A stretch of DNA of 64,000 nucleotides from Janthinobacterium sp. 61 (lineage in GTDB: Bacteria > Pseudomonadota > Gammaproteobacteria > Burkholderiales > Burkholderiaceae_D). The position numbers and the translations under genes are program-made. The notes under the pieces are model-generated. The model saw only the letters and a list, made by a program, of their open reading frames with translations, ran no database searches and was not told the origin of the DNA. Positions 40,119-48,760 of the stretch are shown piece after piece (the first letter of the stretch is position 1; every line of letters starts with the position of its first letter). The DNA is taken from the NCBI RefSeq assembly GCF_002846335.1, contig NZ_PJMQ01000001.1, positions 5,084,001-5,148,000 of the forward strand, read 5' to 3'.

Positions 40119-42089
40119 ATGACTGAACTTAAGAATACCGAGCGCGAACTGCATTTTTTCCGCATGCGCCTGACCATCCTGGGCGGGCTTGTCTTCGTCT
40201 GCTTTTCGCTGTTGCTGGCGCGCTTCATCTGGCTGCAGGTGATCAAGCACGAGGACTACGCGACCAAGGCCGAGGACAACCGCATCGCCGTGGTGCCCAT
40301 CGTGCCCACGCGCGGCCTGATCCTCGATCGTAACGGCGTGGTATTGGCGCGCAATTACTCGGCCTATACGCTGGAAATCACGCCATCGAAATTGAGTGCC
40401 AGCCTCGATTCGGTGATCGACGAGCTGTCGACACTGGTGCAGATCGACATCAAGGACCGCCGCCGCTTCAAGAAGCTGCTGGAAGAGTCGAAGAACTTCG
40501 TCAGCGTGCCGCTGCGCACGCGCCTGACGGACGAGGAAGTGGCGCGCTTCACGGCGCAGCGCTTCCGCTTCCCCGGCGTCGAGGTGCAGGCGCGATTGTT
40601 CCGCCAGTATCCGATGGGCGAGGTGGCGTCGCACGTGGTGGGCTTCATCGGGCGCATCAACCGCAATGAAGCCAAGGCGCTGGAAGAGGGCGAGGACGCG
40701 GCCAACTACAACGGCACCGACCATATCGGCAAGGAAGGCCTGGAAAAAAGCTACGAAAAGCAGCTGCATGGCACCACCGGCTACGAAGAAGTGGAAGTGT
40801 CGGCTGGCGGGCGCGCCATGCGCACCCTGTCGCGCACGGCAGCGACGCCTGGTAACAACCTGATCCTGTCGATCGACATCGAACTGCAAAAAGTGGTCGA
40901 GGAAGCGTTTGGCGAATGGCGCGGCGCAGCCGTGGCGATCGACCCGGCCACGGGCGACATCCTGGCTTACGTCTCCAAGCCCGGCTACGACCCCAACCTG
41001 TTCGTCGACGGCATCGACCAGCAAAGCTGGAATGAACTCAATACCTCGCTGGACCGGCCGATGGTGAACCGTCCCCTGTCCGGCACCTACGCGCCCGGCT
41101 CGACCTTCAAGCCCTTCATGGCGCTGGCCGCACTCGAATTGGGCAAGCGCACGCCGAGCCAGTCGATTTCCGATCCCGGTTTCTTCATCCTCGGTGGCCA
41201 CACCTTCCGCGACGACAAGGTGGGCGGCCATGGCACGGTGGACATGCACAAGTCCATCGTTGTCTCCTGCAACACCTATTACTATCAGCTGGGCCGCGAC
41301 ATGGGCATCGATGCCATCCACGACTTCATGAAGCCGTTCGGTTTCGGCCAGTTGACGGGCATCGACCTGAATAATGAAAAGACGGGCGTGCTGCCGTCGA
41401 CGGAATGGAAGCGCAACCGCTTCAAGACGCCACAGCAGAAAAAATGGGTGGGCGGCGACACGATTTCGGTGAGTAACGGCTCCGGCTATAATTCCTACAC
41501 GCCGCTGCAGATCGCCCACGCGACAGCCAACCTGGCCAATAACGGCGTGGTGATGAAGCCGCATCTGGTGAAGATCATCGAAGATGCCGCCACGCGCGCG
41601 CGTACCCTGACGGTGCCGAAGGAAAGCTACCGCATCGCGCTCAAGCAGGAAAACATCGATACCATCAAGCGCGCCATGGTGGGCGTGACCAGCGAGCAGG
41701 GCGGCACGGCCGCGCGCATCTTCGCCGGCGTGCAGTACACGGTGGGCGGCAAGACGGGTACGGCGCAGGTGGTCGGCATCAAGAAAAACGAGAAGTACAA
41801 TGCCAAGCTGCTGGCCGAACGCCTGCGCGACAACGCCTTGTTTACGGCCTTCGCGCCGGCCGACAAGCCGCGCATCGCGATTGCCATCGTGGTGGAAAAC
41901 GCGGGCTTCGGCGCCGGCGTGGCTGCGCCGATCGCGCGCAAGGCACTCGATTACTACCTGCTGGGCAAGCGCCCGAGCGACAAGGAAAAGGACACCACCA
42001 AGGTGCCCAAGGAAGATGTCGACGAGGTGCGCACCCTGGAAGAAATCACTGACGAGCAGGCTGCCCCGGCGCCGCCTGCCAGGCAATAA
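40119..42089 (+). CDS. mrdA: Penicillin-binding protein 2 (peptidoglycan transpeptidase)
   Basis: 656 residues. One membrane anchor (LTILGGLVFVCFSLLLARFIWLQVI) precedes a dimerisation domain and the transpeptidase domain. The active site is Ser328-x-x-Lys331 in YAPGSTFKPFMAL, then Ser383-Cys-Asn385 in VVSCNTYYY, and Lys545-Thr-Gly in GGKTGTAQVVG. All are intact. PBP2 crosslinks lateral-wall peptidoglycan in elongation together with RodA, encoded next. The C-terminal tail is charged and Pro-rich (DKEKDTTKVPKEDVDEVRTLEE). Target of mecillinam-type beta-lactams. Confidence 0.97.
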   Translation: MTELKNTERELHFFRMRLTILGGLVFVCFSLLLARFIWLQVIKHEDYATKAEDNRIAVVPIVPTRGLILDRNGVVLARNYSAYTLEITPSKLSASLDSVIDELSTLVQIDIKDRRRFKKLLEESKNFVSVPLRTRLTDEEVARFTAQRFRFPGVEVQARLFRQYPMGEVASHVVGFIGRINRNEAKALEEGEDAANYNGTDHIGKEGLEKSYEKQLHGTTGYEEVEVSAGGRAMRTLSRTAATPGNNLILSIDIELQKVVEEAFGEWRGAAVAIDPATGDILAYVSKPGYDPNLFVDGIDQQSWNELNTSLDRPMVNRPLSGTYAPGSTFKPFMALAALELGKRTPSQSISDPGFFILGGHTFRDDKVGGHGTVDMHKSIVVSCNTYYYQLGRDMGIDAIHDFMKPFGFGQLTGIDLNNEKTGVLPSTEWKRNRFKTPQQKKWVGGDTISVSNGSGYNSYTPLQIAHATANLANNGVVMKPHLVKIIEDAATRARTLTVPKESYRIALKQENIDTIKRAMVGVTSEQGGTAARIFAGVQYTVGGKTGTAQVVGIKKNEKYNAKLLAERLRDNALFTAFAPADKPRIAIAIVVENAGFGAGVAAPIARKALDYYLLGKRPSDKEKDTTKVPKEDVDEVRTLEEITDEQAAPAPPARQ

Positions 42090-42098
42090 AGGAAGCAC

Positions 42099-43214
42099 AT
42101 GCCCATTAACGAGAGGCGCTCGCTGTGGCGGCGCGCCAAACCCTATCTGGCGGTGTTCGATCCGCCGCTGATGATCATCATCCTGATGCTGCTCAGCACC
42201 AGCCTGCTGACCCTGTATTCGGCCAGCATCGGCATCCCCGGCAAGATCGAGGACCACCTGCGCAACATCCTGCTGTGCTTTTTCGTCATGTGGGTGGCGG
42301 CCAACGTCACGCCGCAGATGATGATGCGCATCGCCGTGCCGGCGTACACGGTATCGGTGATATTGCTGGTGGCCGTGGCGCTGTTCGGCACCATCAAGCT
42401 GGGTGCGCGGCGCTGGCTGCATATCGGCGTGATCGACATCCAGCCCTCGGAATTCCTGAAGATCGCCACGCCCCTGATGTTGGCCTGGTTCTTCCAGCAC
42501 AATGCGGGCGCCCTGCGCTGGAAATCGTTCCTGATGGCGGCCGTGCTGTTGCTGGTGCCCGTCTACCTGATCGCGCGCCAGCCTGACCTGGGCACTGCAT
42601 TGCTGGTGGTGGCGGCCGGCTTTACCGTCATCTTCCTGGCCGGCCTGTCGTGGAAGGTGCTGGCCGGCTTGCTGATCACCTTTGTTTCCTGCCTGCCGAT
42701 CGCCTGGTCGCATCTGCATGATTACCAGCGTGACCGCGTGATGATGCTGATCGATCCGACCAAGGACCCGCTGGGCAAGGGCTTCCATATCATCCAGTCC
42801 ATCATTGCCATCGGCTCCGGCGGCATGACGGGCAAGGGCTGGACGCACGGCACGCAGGCCCACCTGGAATTCGTCCCGGAGCGCACGACAGACTTCATCT
42901 TCGCCGTGTATTCGGAGGAGTTTGGCCTGGTGGGTAATCTGATTCTGATGCTGATGTATTTGCTGCTGGTGGGACGGGGCATGATGATTGCCGCCAACGC
43001 CCCCAGTTTTTTCACTCGCCTGCTGGCAGGAGCGATAACAATGATTTTCTTTACGTATGCGTTTGTAAACATGGGCATGGTCAGCGGCATCGTGCCGGTG
43101 GTCGGCGTCCCCCTGCCTTTCCTCAGCTATGGCGGCACCGCGCTGCTGACCCTGGGCGTGGCCACCGGTATCTTGATGAGCATCCAGCGTCATCGCAAGC
43201 TGGTGCAGACCTGA
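42099..43214 (+). CDS. rodA: Rod shape-determining protein RodA (SEDS peptidoglycan polymerase)
   Basis: 371 residues with about ten membrane segments. SEDS-family landmarks include LGARRWLHIGVIDIQPSEFLKIATPLMLAWFF, RQPDLGTALLVVAAGFTVIF, and WTHGTQAHLEFVPERTTDFIFAVYSEEFGLVGN, which holds the catalytic-loop E/D residues. The end is GIVPVVGVPLPFLSYGGTALLTLG. RodA polymerises lipid II into glycan and pairs with PBP2. It starts 9 bases after mrdA and overlaps rlpA by one base. Confidence 0.96.
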   Translation: MPINERRSLWRRAKPYLAVFDPPLMIIILMLLSTSLLTLYSASIGIPGKIEDHLRNILLCFFVMWVAANVTPQMMMRIAVPAYTVSVILLVAVALFGTIKLGARRWLHIGVIDIQPSEFLKIATPLMLAWFFQHNAGALRWKSFLMAAVLLLVPVYLIARQPDLGTALLVVAAGFTVIFLAGLSWKVLAGLLITFVSCLPIAWSHLHDYQRDRVMMLIDPTKDPLGKGFHIIQSIIAIGSGGMTGKGWTHGTQAHLEFVPERTTDFIFAVYSEEFGLVGNLILMLMYLLLVGRGMMIAANAPSFFTRLLAGAITMIFFTYAFVNMGMVSGIVPVVGVPLPFLSYGGTALLTLGVATGILMSIQRHRKLVQT

Positions 43215-44257
43215 TGCGCGCGCCTTTCGACACTCTCGCCATGCGCGGACTGAGCCTGGCGGTCTTGCTGACCCTCGCCGCGTGCGGCACCACGCCGCAC
43301 AAACCGGCATCGAATAACGTGCCGCTGCCGTCAGGCGGCAAGGTCAAGTCCCCCGTGCGCCAGGACCCCACCTTGCCGGCGCTGCCGGCGGCCGGCTCCG
43401 GACGCGGCGGCTACTACAAGGACGATGGTCCGGGCGACAATCCGCCTGCGAACCTGCGCGACGTGCCCGACGCGGAAGTACGCAACGAGCCGTATTCGAC
43501 GCGTTCGAACCGTCCCTACGTCGTGTTTGGCAAGACGTACACGCCGATCACCGACAACGAACCGTTCAAGCAGAAGGGCACGGGGACCTGGTATGGCAAG
43601 AAATTCCATGGCCAGCGCACCTCCTCGGGTGAAATCTACGATATGTACAAGATGACGGCGGCCCATCCCACCTTGCCGATTCCGTCGTATGCGCGCGTGA
43701 CGAGCATCGACAGCGGCGAACAGGTGATCGTGCGCATCAATGACCGTGGCCCCTTCCACGCCACGCGCGTGATCGACGTATCCTACACGGCGGCGCTGAA
43801 ACTTGGCTTCCTGGGCAAGGGCAGCCACCAGGTGGTCGTCGAACGCTTGCTGCCGGCCGATATCGACGCCATCCTGGCTGCCAGAGCGGCGCCCAAGCCG
43901 GTGCCTTCCGTGGTGGCCATCTCCATCGACACGCCGGTGGAAACGGGCGCCGTGGTGCAGCCGGAAGTGTCGTCGCAGATGTTGCCCGTCGATGCGACGG
44001 TGGCCATGCCTGCCCCGGCGGCGCTGGCCAGCGGCTTTTATTTGCAGCTGGGCGCTTACTCGCGCGCCGACAATGCGGAAACGGGGCGTACGCGCCTGGC
44101 GCCATACGCGGCGGCCCTGGGTACGCTTGGGGTGGTGCAGACCGGTAACCTGTTCCGCCTGTACGGCGGACCGTTCTCCAGCCGTGCCGAGGCGGCACGC
44201 GCGGCGGCTAATTTACCGGAATCGACTGGTATCAAGCCTATCGTTATTCAAAGGTAG
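43214..44257 (+). CDS. rlpA: RlpA-family septal ring lytic transglycosylase lipoprotein with SPOR domain
   Basis: 347 residues. The signal peptide has lipobox LAAC (LSLAVLLTLAACGTT), so it is anchored in the outer membrane. The double-psi beta-barrel domain is seen in GTGTWYGKKFHGQRTSSGEIYDMYKMTAAHPTLPIPSYARVTSIDSGEQVIVRINDRGPFHATRVIDVSYTAA; WYGKKFHG and NDRGPF are its signatures. A C-terminal SPOR domain (GFYLQLGAYSRADNAETGRTRL) targets denuded septal glycan. It cleaves such strands during separation. Last gene of the mre-rod cluster, ending exactly where the opposing SPOR gene ends. Confidence 0.94.
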   Translation: MRAPFDTLAMRGLSLAVLLTLAACGTTPHKPASNNVPLPSGGKVKSPVRQDPTLPALPAAGSGRGGYYKDDGPGDNPPANLRDVPDAEVRNEPYSTRSNRPYVVFGKTYTPITDNEPFKQKGTGTWYGKKFHGQRTSSGEIYDMYKMTAAHPTLPIPSYARVTSIDSGEQVIVRINDRGPFHATRVIDVSYTAALKLGFLGKGSHQVVVERLLPADIDAILAARAAPKPVPSVVAISIDTPVETGAVVQPEVSSQMLPVDATVAMPAPAALASGFYLQLGAYSRADNAETGRTRLAPYAAALGTLGVVQTGNLFRLYGGPFSSRAEAARAAANLPESTGIKPIVIQR

Positions 44258-44950
44258 TTATTTGCAATTACGCAATTCCTGCTCCGGGAATTGCGCTTTG
44301 ATTTTCTCCAGCCGCGCGCGCGTGGCGGCGTCGAGGTCGCGGAATTGGTAGGCCATCTGCTTGCTGGCGCTGTAGCGCGGCGCGATGCGGGCGCTGTGCA
44401 CGCCCTGCTTGTTGAGCGATGCCAACTGGCTTTGCGCGCTGTTTTCCGACTTGAATACGCCCAAGGAAATGCCCCAGCGCAGCGGGCTGCTGTCGTTCAT
44501 GATGAAGTAATTCGTCACGCCCAGCTGCTTCAATTCGCCTGCCTTGCGGTCCGCGCCTTCCTTGCTGCCCTGCGGCGGGATGTACACCATGTAGCTGGAA
44601 ATCTCATGGCCGGCCACGTTGCGGCGCGACTGCCGGTCGCCCAGATCCAGCGCTGCCACTTGCGCTTCGAAGCGGCGTCCGTCGGCCAGCAGGAAATTGC
44701 CCACCTCCGTACAGGCATACGTAGGCTGCGGCGCCGGCACTGCGGGCGTCGCCGCCGCCTCGGCGGCTGGCGGCGCGGCTGCCGCCGTGGCCTGCTCCTG
44801 CGTGAGCAAGGTTAGCTTGGTCACCTGCAGCTGGTTTTTCAGACGCGCCGGTTCGCGCGTCTCGCTGCGAAAACTGCCTAGATAACCCTGGCCGATGGCC
44901 AAGACCAGCAGGTTGACGCCGGCCAGCAGCCAGAAGACGAATTTCAGCAT
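44258..44950 (-). CDS. SPOR domain-containing membrane protein
   Basis: 230 residues. An N-terminal membrane helix (KFVFWLLAGVNLLVLAIGQGYLG) is followed by a linker rich in Ala/Pro. The C-terminal half carries a SPOR-like region (YMVYIPPQGSKEGADRKAGELKQLGVTNYFIMNDSSPLRWGISLGVFKSENSAQSQLASLNKQGVHSARI). A motif CTEVGNFLLADGRRFEAQV precedes it. The protein probably sits in the inner membrane and binds peptidoglycan. Its start overlaps the coaX end, and its stop abuts the rlpA stop on the other strand with no base between. Confidence 0.83.
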   Translation of the reverse strand: MLKFVFWLLAGVNLLVLAIGQGYLGSFRSETREPARLKNQLQVTKLTLLTQEQATAAAAPPAAEAAATPAVPAPQPTYACTEVGNFLLADGRRFEAQVAALDLGDRQSRRNVAGHEISSYMVYIPPQGSKEGADRKAGELKQLGVTNYFIMNDSSPLRWGISLGVFKSENSAQSQLASLNKQGVHSARIAPRYSASKQMAYQFRDLDAATRARLEKIKAQFPEQELRNCK

Positions 44951-45702
44951 ACGTGGTTTCCTTGTGTTCCTGCCGCGCCGGCGCGCGCGGCTGCCTGCAG
45001 GCCGATCATGACGATATTGTCCACCAGATGCAGCGGTACCGGCAGTGCCAGGGCCGGTGCGATACGCGGCGCGGCGCCGCCTGACAATACACAGGTGCTG
45101 GCGCCGTGCATGCGCACGGCCCGTTCAATGGCGCCCGCCTGGGCCGCCAGGCAACCACTCAAAATCGCGTCGTCCGTGTTGTCGGCAAAGCCGGCCGGCA
45201 GCATGGTGTCGCCGGCGATTTGCGGCAGCTGTGCCGTATTGCGCGCCAGCGAACTGGCCATCAATCCCAGCCCGGGCAAGATCATCCCGCCGAGGAAAAC
45301 GCCGTCGGCGGTGATGGCGTCGATGGTGGTGGCTGTACCGCAATTGGCGACGATGACGGCCTGGTCAGGCGTCAGCGCCCGTGCGCCGATGGCGGCGGCA
45401 AAACGGTCGCAGCCCAGTTGCGAAGGCGCGCGGTAGGCGTTCGTCAGTCCGGCCAGCTGCGGCAGCGAGGCGAAGTCGCGGGGCACCACCGGCAGCATGG
45501 CGCGCAGGCGCGTGCCGATGACGCTGCCTGCCACGTTCGACAGCAGCACCTCATTGATGGCGAGTGTCTCCCACTGCGTAGCCAGCGTATCGATCTGCGC
45601 ATGCGTGACGGCGCCGCTGGCCAGCCAGCCGCCGAGGGGGCTATCGGCGGCCACGAGTGCCCATTTGATGCGCGTATTGCCGGCGTCTATCAGCAGTAGC
45701 AT
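44944..45702 (-). CDS. coaX: Type III pantothenate kinase
   Basis: 252 residues from MLLLIDAGNTRIKWALVAAD; the frame runs 11 codons further upstream but overlaps birA. The ASKHA-fold phosphate loop is DAGNTRIKWA. Conserved LGCDRFAAAIGARAL and VIVANCGTATTIDAITADGVFLGGMILPG follow. The enzyme phosphorylates pantothenate at the start of CoA synthesis, needs a monovalent cation, and is not feedback-inhibited by CoA. It lies 4 bases after birA, a common betaproteobacterial pairing, and overlaps the SPOR gene. Confidence 0.95.
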   Translation of the reverse strand: MLLLIDAGNTRIKWALVAADSPLGGWLASGAVTHAQIDTLATQWETLAINEVLLSNVAGSVIGTRLRAMLPVVPRDFASLPQLAGLTNAYRAPSQLGCDRFAAAIGARALTPDQAVIVANCGTATTIDAITADGVFLGGMILPGLGLMASSLARNTAQLPQIAGDTMLPAGFADNTDDAILSGCLAAQAGAIERAVRMHGASTCVLSGGAAPRIAPALALPVPLHLVDNIVMIGLQAAARAGAAGTQGNHVC

Positions 45703-45706
45703 GCGC

Positions 45707-46501
45707 TTACTCCCCGGCCAGGCGCAAGGACACATCGCCGGACATGATTTCCTGCAAGCCGCCGTCGGTACGCAGCAGCAGGCGGCCCAGCTGGTCCACG
45801 CCGGCGGCCACGCCTTGCTGCAGCAACTGGCCGTTGTCGAGGATTTTCACGTGCTGGCCCTGCCAGGCATGCAGCAGGTTCCAGCGTTCGGCAAAGGGCG
45901 CGAAGCCCGTGTCGTCGAATTCGGCCAGCACGCCAGCCAGGCGGCTGAGCAAGGCTGCCACCAAGGTATTGCGCTCCATCTGCGCCAGCCAGGGCACGGC
46001 CGAGGCGCTGCGGCCGATCTGCCGCTCCAGCGCATCGGGCATCAACAAATTGATGCCGCAGCCGATGACGGCCCACACACCGCCATCCGCTGCCTGCTGC
46101 GTCTCGACCAGGATGCCGGCCAGTTTATGGCCATCCCTGAGCATGTCGTTCGGCCACTTCAGTTGTACCGGCACGCCCAAGGAAGTCATGCTTTCGGCCA
46201 GGGCCACGCCGACGGCCAGTGGCAGGCCGACCAGTTGATGCAGCGGCCCCTTGAAGCGCCAGGCCAGCGAGAACATCAGGCTGGCGTCCGGCTGCGACAC
46301 CCACGGCCGTCCGGCGCGTCCGCGCCCGGCCGTCTGCTGGCCGGCGATGCGCAATGTCGGCCCGCCCAGGGTGGCGCAGCGCGCCAGCAGGTCGGCGTTG
46401 GTCGATCCCGTTTCGTCGACCACTTCGATGGCCACGTGGGAAGCGCCCGTGGCGCAATGGGCGGCGATGGCCGCGCTGTTCAGGTCTGAGTGCTTCGTCA
46501 T
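45707..46501 (-). CDS. birA: Biotin--[acetyl-CoA-carboxylase] ligase
   Basis: 264 residues. The catalytic domain has VDETGSTNADLLARCA and QQTAGRGRAGRPWVSQPDASLMFSLAWRF (the GRGRxGR biotinyl-AMP loop), then LKWPNDMLRDGHKLAGILVE. It attaches biotin to the carboxyl carrier protein. The N-terminal helix-turn-helix of E. coli BirA is absent, so this is the monofunctional form and should not act as a repressor. It is directly followed by coaX. Confidence 0.94.
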   Translation of the reverse strand: MTKHSDLNSAAIAAHCATGASHVAIEVVDETGSTNADLLARCATLGGPTLRIAGQQTAGRGRAGRPWVSQPDASLMFSLAWRFKGPLHQLVGLPLAVGVALAESMTSLGVPVQLKWPNDMLRDGHKLAGILVETQQAADGGVWAVIGCGINLLMPDALERQIGRSASAVPWLAQMERNTLVAALLSRLAGVLAEFDDTGFAPFAERWNLLHAWQGQHVKILDNGQLLQQGVAAGVDQLGRLLLRTDGGLQEIMSGDVSLRLAGE

Positions 46502-46516
46502 GGGGATCGTAGAGTT

Positions 46517-47299
46517 TTACTGGCTGTCGCCGGAGGGCTTGTTGCGCGCCTTGTGCGGCGCATTCGCGAAGGCCCGGTCGTACACGGCATTGGGCAGCGC
46601 GCGCAGCAGCTTGGCGACGACGCCCATCTGCCACGGGATCACGCGGTAGCTGTCGCCGTCGGCGATGGCGCGCGCGGCGCGCACGGCGAATTTTTCGGCC
46701 GGCATCAAGAAGGGCATGCGGTAGGCGTTATGGCGCGTCATCGGCGTGTCGATGTAGCCGGGCGTGATGGTGACGACCCTGATGCCGGCGGGCTTGAGTT
46801 CCAGGCGCAGCGATTCGCAGTAGCTGATCACGGCCGCCTTCGAGGCGCTGTAGGCTTCGGCGCCGGGCAGGCCGCGGATGCCGGCCACGCTGCCTATACC
46901 CACCAGGCGCCCGCTGCCCTGGGTTTTCATGGCGGCGATGAAGGGCGCGAAGGTGGCAACGGTGGCCGTGACGTTGATGGCCATCAGGCGCGCGAAGGCG
47001 TCGAGGTCTTCCGCGTGTTCAGTCAGGGTGCCGAACGATACGCCGGCGCTGGCGATGACGACGTCGATGCGGCCAGCGTAGCCGATGAAGTCCTGCGCCG
47101 CGCTTTTCAGGGCGGCGTGGTCGCACACATCGACGGCGTAGGCGCGGTGGCGTTCAGGGTGGGGCAGGGAGGCGATCAGTTGCTGCAGGGTGTCGCCGCG
47201 GCGGGCCAGCAGGCCCAATTTGGCGCCCTGGCGTGCGTACTGCAGCGCCAGGGCGGCGCCCAGTCCGCTCGACGCGCCCGTGATGAAAACGCTGTGCAT
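46517..47299 (-). CDS. Short-chain dehydrogenase/reductase
   Basis: About 260 residues from MHSVFITGASSGLGAALALQYARQGA; 22 upstream codons are basic and not conserved. The nucleotide loop is TGASSGLG, the NNAG-equivalent is VIASAGVS, and the active site Tyr-x-x-x-Lys is in AEAYSASKAAVISY. This is a classical SDR; the substrate is not predictable. The C-terminus (MTRHNAYRMPFLMPAEKFAVRAARAIADGDSYRVIPWQMG) resembles the YbbO-like branch. It lies between birA and dsbA on the same strand. Confidence 0.9.
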   Translation of the reverse strand: MHSVFITGASSGLGAALALQYARQGAKLGLLARRGDTLQQLIASLPHPERHRAYAVDVCDHAALKSAAQDFIGYAGRIDVVIASAGVSFGTLTEHAEDLDAFARLMAINVTATVATFAPFIAAMKTQGSGRLVGIGSVAGIRGLPGAEAYSASKAAVISYCESLRLELKPAGIRVVTITPGYIDTPMTRHNAYRMPFLMPAEKFAVRAARAIADGDSYRVIPWQMGVVAKLLRALPNAVYDRAFANAPHKARNKPSGDSQ

Positions 47300-47336
47300 C
47301 AGGCGATGCCCGGGCGCGCCAGGGAAGTGGCCATGC

Positions 47337-48008
47337 TTATTTCTTTTCCGCTTTGGCTTTCGCAACCAGCACGTCCATCACGCTGAGCGCCTGGGCGTTC
47401 AGCTGCTCTTCGTTCTTGGCCGACTTGCTGCCCTGGTCGGCCTGCGATGGCGAAGTGATGTAGCGGCCATCGATGGCGATCATGGGCCAGAACGTCACGT
47501 TATAGCCCTGCATCATGGCGTCCGCACGGCGCACGCGGGCCGAGATCCCCATCGAACGGTAGGTGTCGATGAATTTCTGGCGGTCCACGCCCTGCTTAGC
47601 GACGAAGTCGAATACGGCGTCATCGGTGTTGAGGCGGTTGCGCTCCACGTGCATGGCGTGGAAGACGCTGGTGTGCAGTTTGTCGAGCAGGCCCATGGCT
47701 TGCAGGGTGAAGAACAAACGCTGCTGCGGCGCCACGCTGTCATCACGCGACACGTGCACGCGCTTGAAGACGATGTTGTCGCCTTGTTTCTTGACCCAGG
47801 CAGCCAGTTGCGGTTCAAGCACGTTGCAATGCGGGCAGTAATAGGCGAAGAATTCAGTCACTTCGATTTTCTTGCCCGATTCCGTTGCCTGCGGCGTGGC
47901 CAGAGTTTCGTATTCGACGCCATTCTTCGGCTCGGCCGGCGAGGCCGATGCGCCCATGGCGGCCGTGCACAGGGCGGCGGCGAACAGGATTTTCTTCAGA
48001 AAACGCAT
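47337..48008 (-). CDS. dsbA: Periplasmic thiol:disulfide oxidoreductase DsbA
   Basis: 223 residues. A signal peptide (MRFLKKILFAAALCTAAMGASA) precedes a thioredoxin fold. The redox pair is Cys58-Pro-His-Cys61 in FFAYYCPHCNVLEP, the strongly oxidising CPHC type. The cis-proline region is VTFWPMIAIDGRY. It introduces disulfides into exported proteins and is reoxidised by DsbB, not encoded here. The gene lies 9 bases after the second SPOR gene, so the two are probably cotranscribed. Confidence 0.93.
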   Translation of the reverse strand: MRFLKKILFAAALCTAAMGASASPAEPKNGVEYETLATPQATESGKKIEVTEFFAYYCPHCNVLEPQLAAWVKKQGDNIVFKRVHVSRDDSVAPQQRLFFTLQAMGLLDKLHTSVFHAMHVERNRLNTDDAVFDFVAKQGVDRQKFIDTYRSMGISARVRRADAMMQGYNVTFWPMIAIDGRYITSPSQADQGSKSAKNEEQLNAQALSVMDVLVAKAKAEKK

Positions 48009-48017
48009 GCTGGTTCC

Positions 48018-48740
48018 TTATTTTTGGTTGCGGACGACGGCGACATCGATGCCGTTTTCAGACAGTTTGGTGCGCGCGCGGTTCATCGATTCGAGCTGGT
48101 TGAACGGCCCGATGCGCACGCGGTGCAGCACGCCGGCATCGGTGCTGCGGTCACTGATGGCCGCTTCGAAGCCAAGCAGCGCCAGTTTGCCGCGCGTGCT
48201 TTCGGCGTCCGACATGTCATGGAATGCGCCGGCCTGCAGATAATAAATCCATTTGTCGCTGGCTGCATCGGCCTTGGCTTCGGTTTTCACGTCGGCCTTG
48301 GCTTGCGCTGCCGGTGCTGCCGCTGGCGTTTTCGGTGCCGGCTTGTCCTTCAGGGTGCCGATCAATTCCTGCAACGCGTCCGGCGGCGGTGCCTTCGGCT
48401 GCTGCGCGGTGCTTGGCGAGGGCGCTGGCGCGCCTGGCTGCGTCGGCGTGACGATCTCGCGTGGCTCCTTGGAGAAGTCGCGCGCCGCTTCCTTGGCCGC
48501 TTCCTTGTTGCCGTACATCGGCTTGTTCGGGTCGGCGATCTGGCCGGCCGTCGGTTCGGCCGATTTGCCGGCCTTGCCCGACTTGTCGGTGAAGGGCGAG
48601 GCGCCCTTGGTGATCACCAGGGCGACCACCACGGCGATGCCCAGACCAATGACCAGGCCGATGATGATGCCGACCAGGGTATTGCCCTGCTGGCGCCGGG
48701 TCGAAGAGAAGCGGGAAGCGTGGGGAGAAGCGTGACTCAT
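48018..48740 (-). CDS. SPOR domain-containing protein (FtsN-like layout)
   Basis: 240 residues. The topology is FtsN-like: a short cytoplasmic part, one membrane helix (TLVGIIIGLVIGLGIAVVVALVITKG), a long Pro/Ala-rich periplasmic linker and a C-terminal SPOR domain (WIYYLQAGAFHDMSDAESTRGKLALLGFEAAISDRSTDAGVLHRVRIGPFNQLESMNRARTKLSENGIDVAVVR). This is the usual argS-linked DedD/FtsN-like protein of Burkholderiales and probably binds septal glycan. Whether it replaces FtsN in this organism cannot be decided from the window. It follows argS by 20 bases. Confidence 0.88.
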   Translation of the reverse strand: MSHASPHASRFSSTRRQQGNTLVGIIIGLVIGLGIAVVVALVITKGASPFTDKSGKAGKSAEPTAGQIADPNKPMYGNKEAAKEAARDFSKEPREIVTPTQPGAPAPSPSTAQQPKAPPPDALQELIGTLKDKPAPKTPAAAPAAQAKADVKTEAKADAASDKWIYYLQAGAFHDMSDAESTRGKLALLGFEAAISDRSTDAGVLHRVRIGPFNQLESMNRARTKLSENGIDVAVVRNQK

Positions 48741-48760
48741 TGACGGTTTGACCTTCGCGA

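Noticed and set aside
38736..43310. A 1524-codon open frame on the minus strand across mreC, mreD, mrdA and rodA.
   Set aside because: It is antisense to well-recognised genes in GC-rich DNA, where third-position GC removes stops from the opposite frame. Its translation is His/Gln/Arg-rich low-complexity without any family signature.
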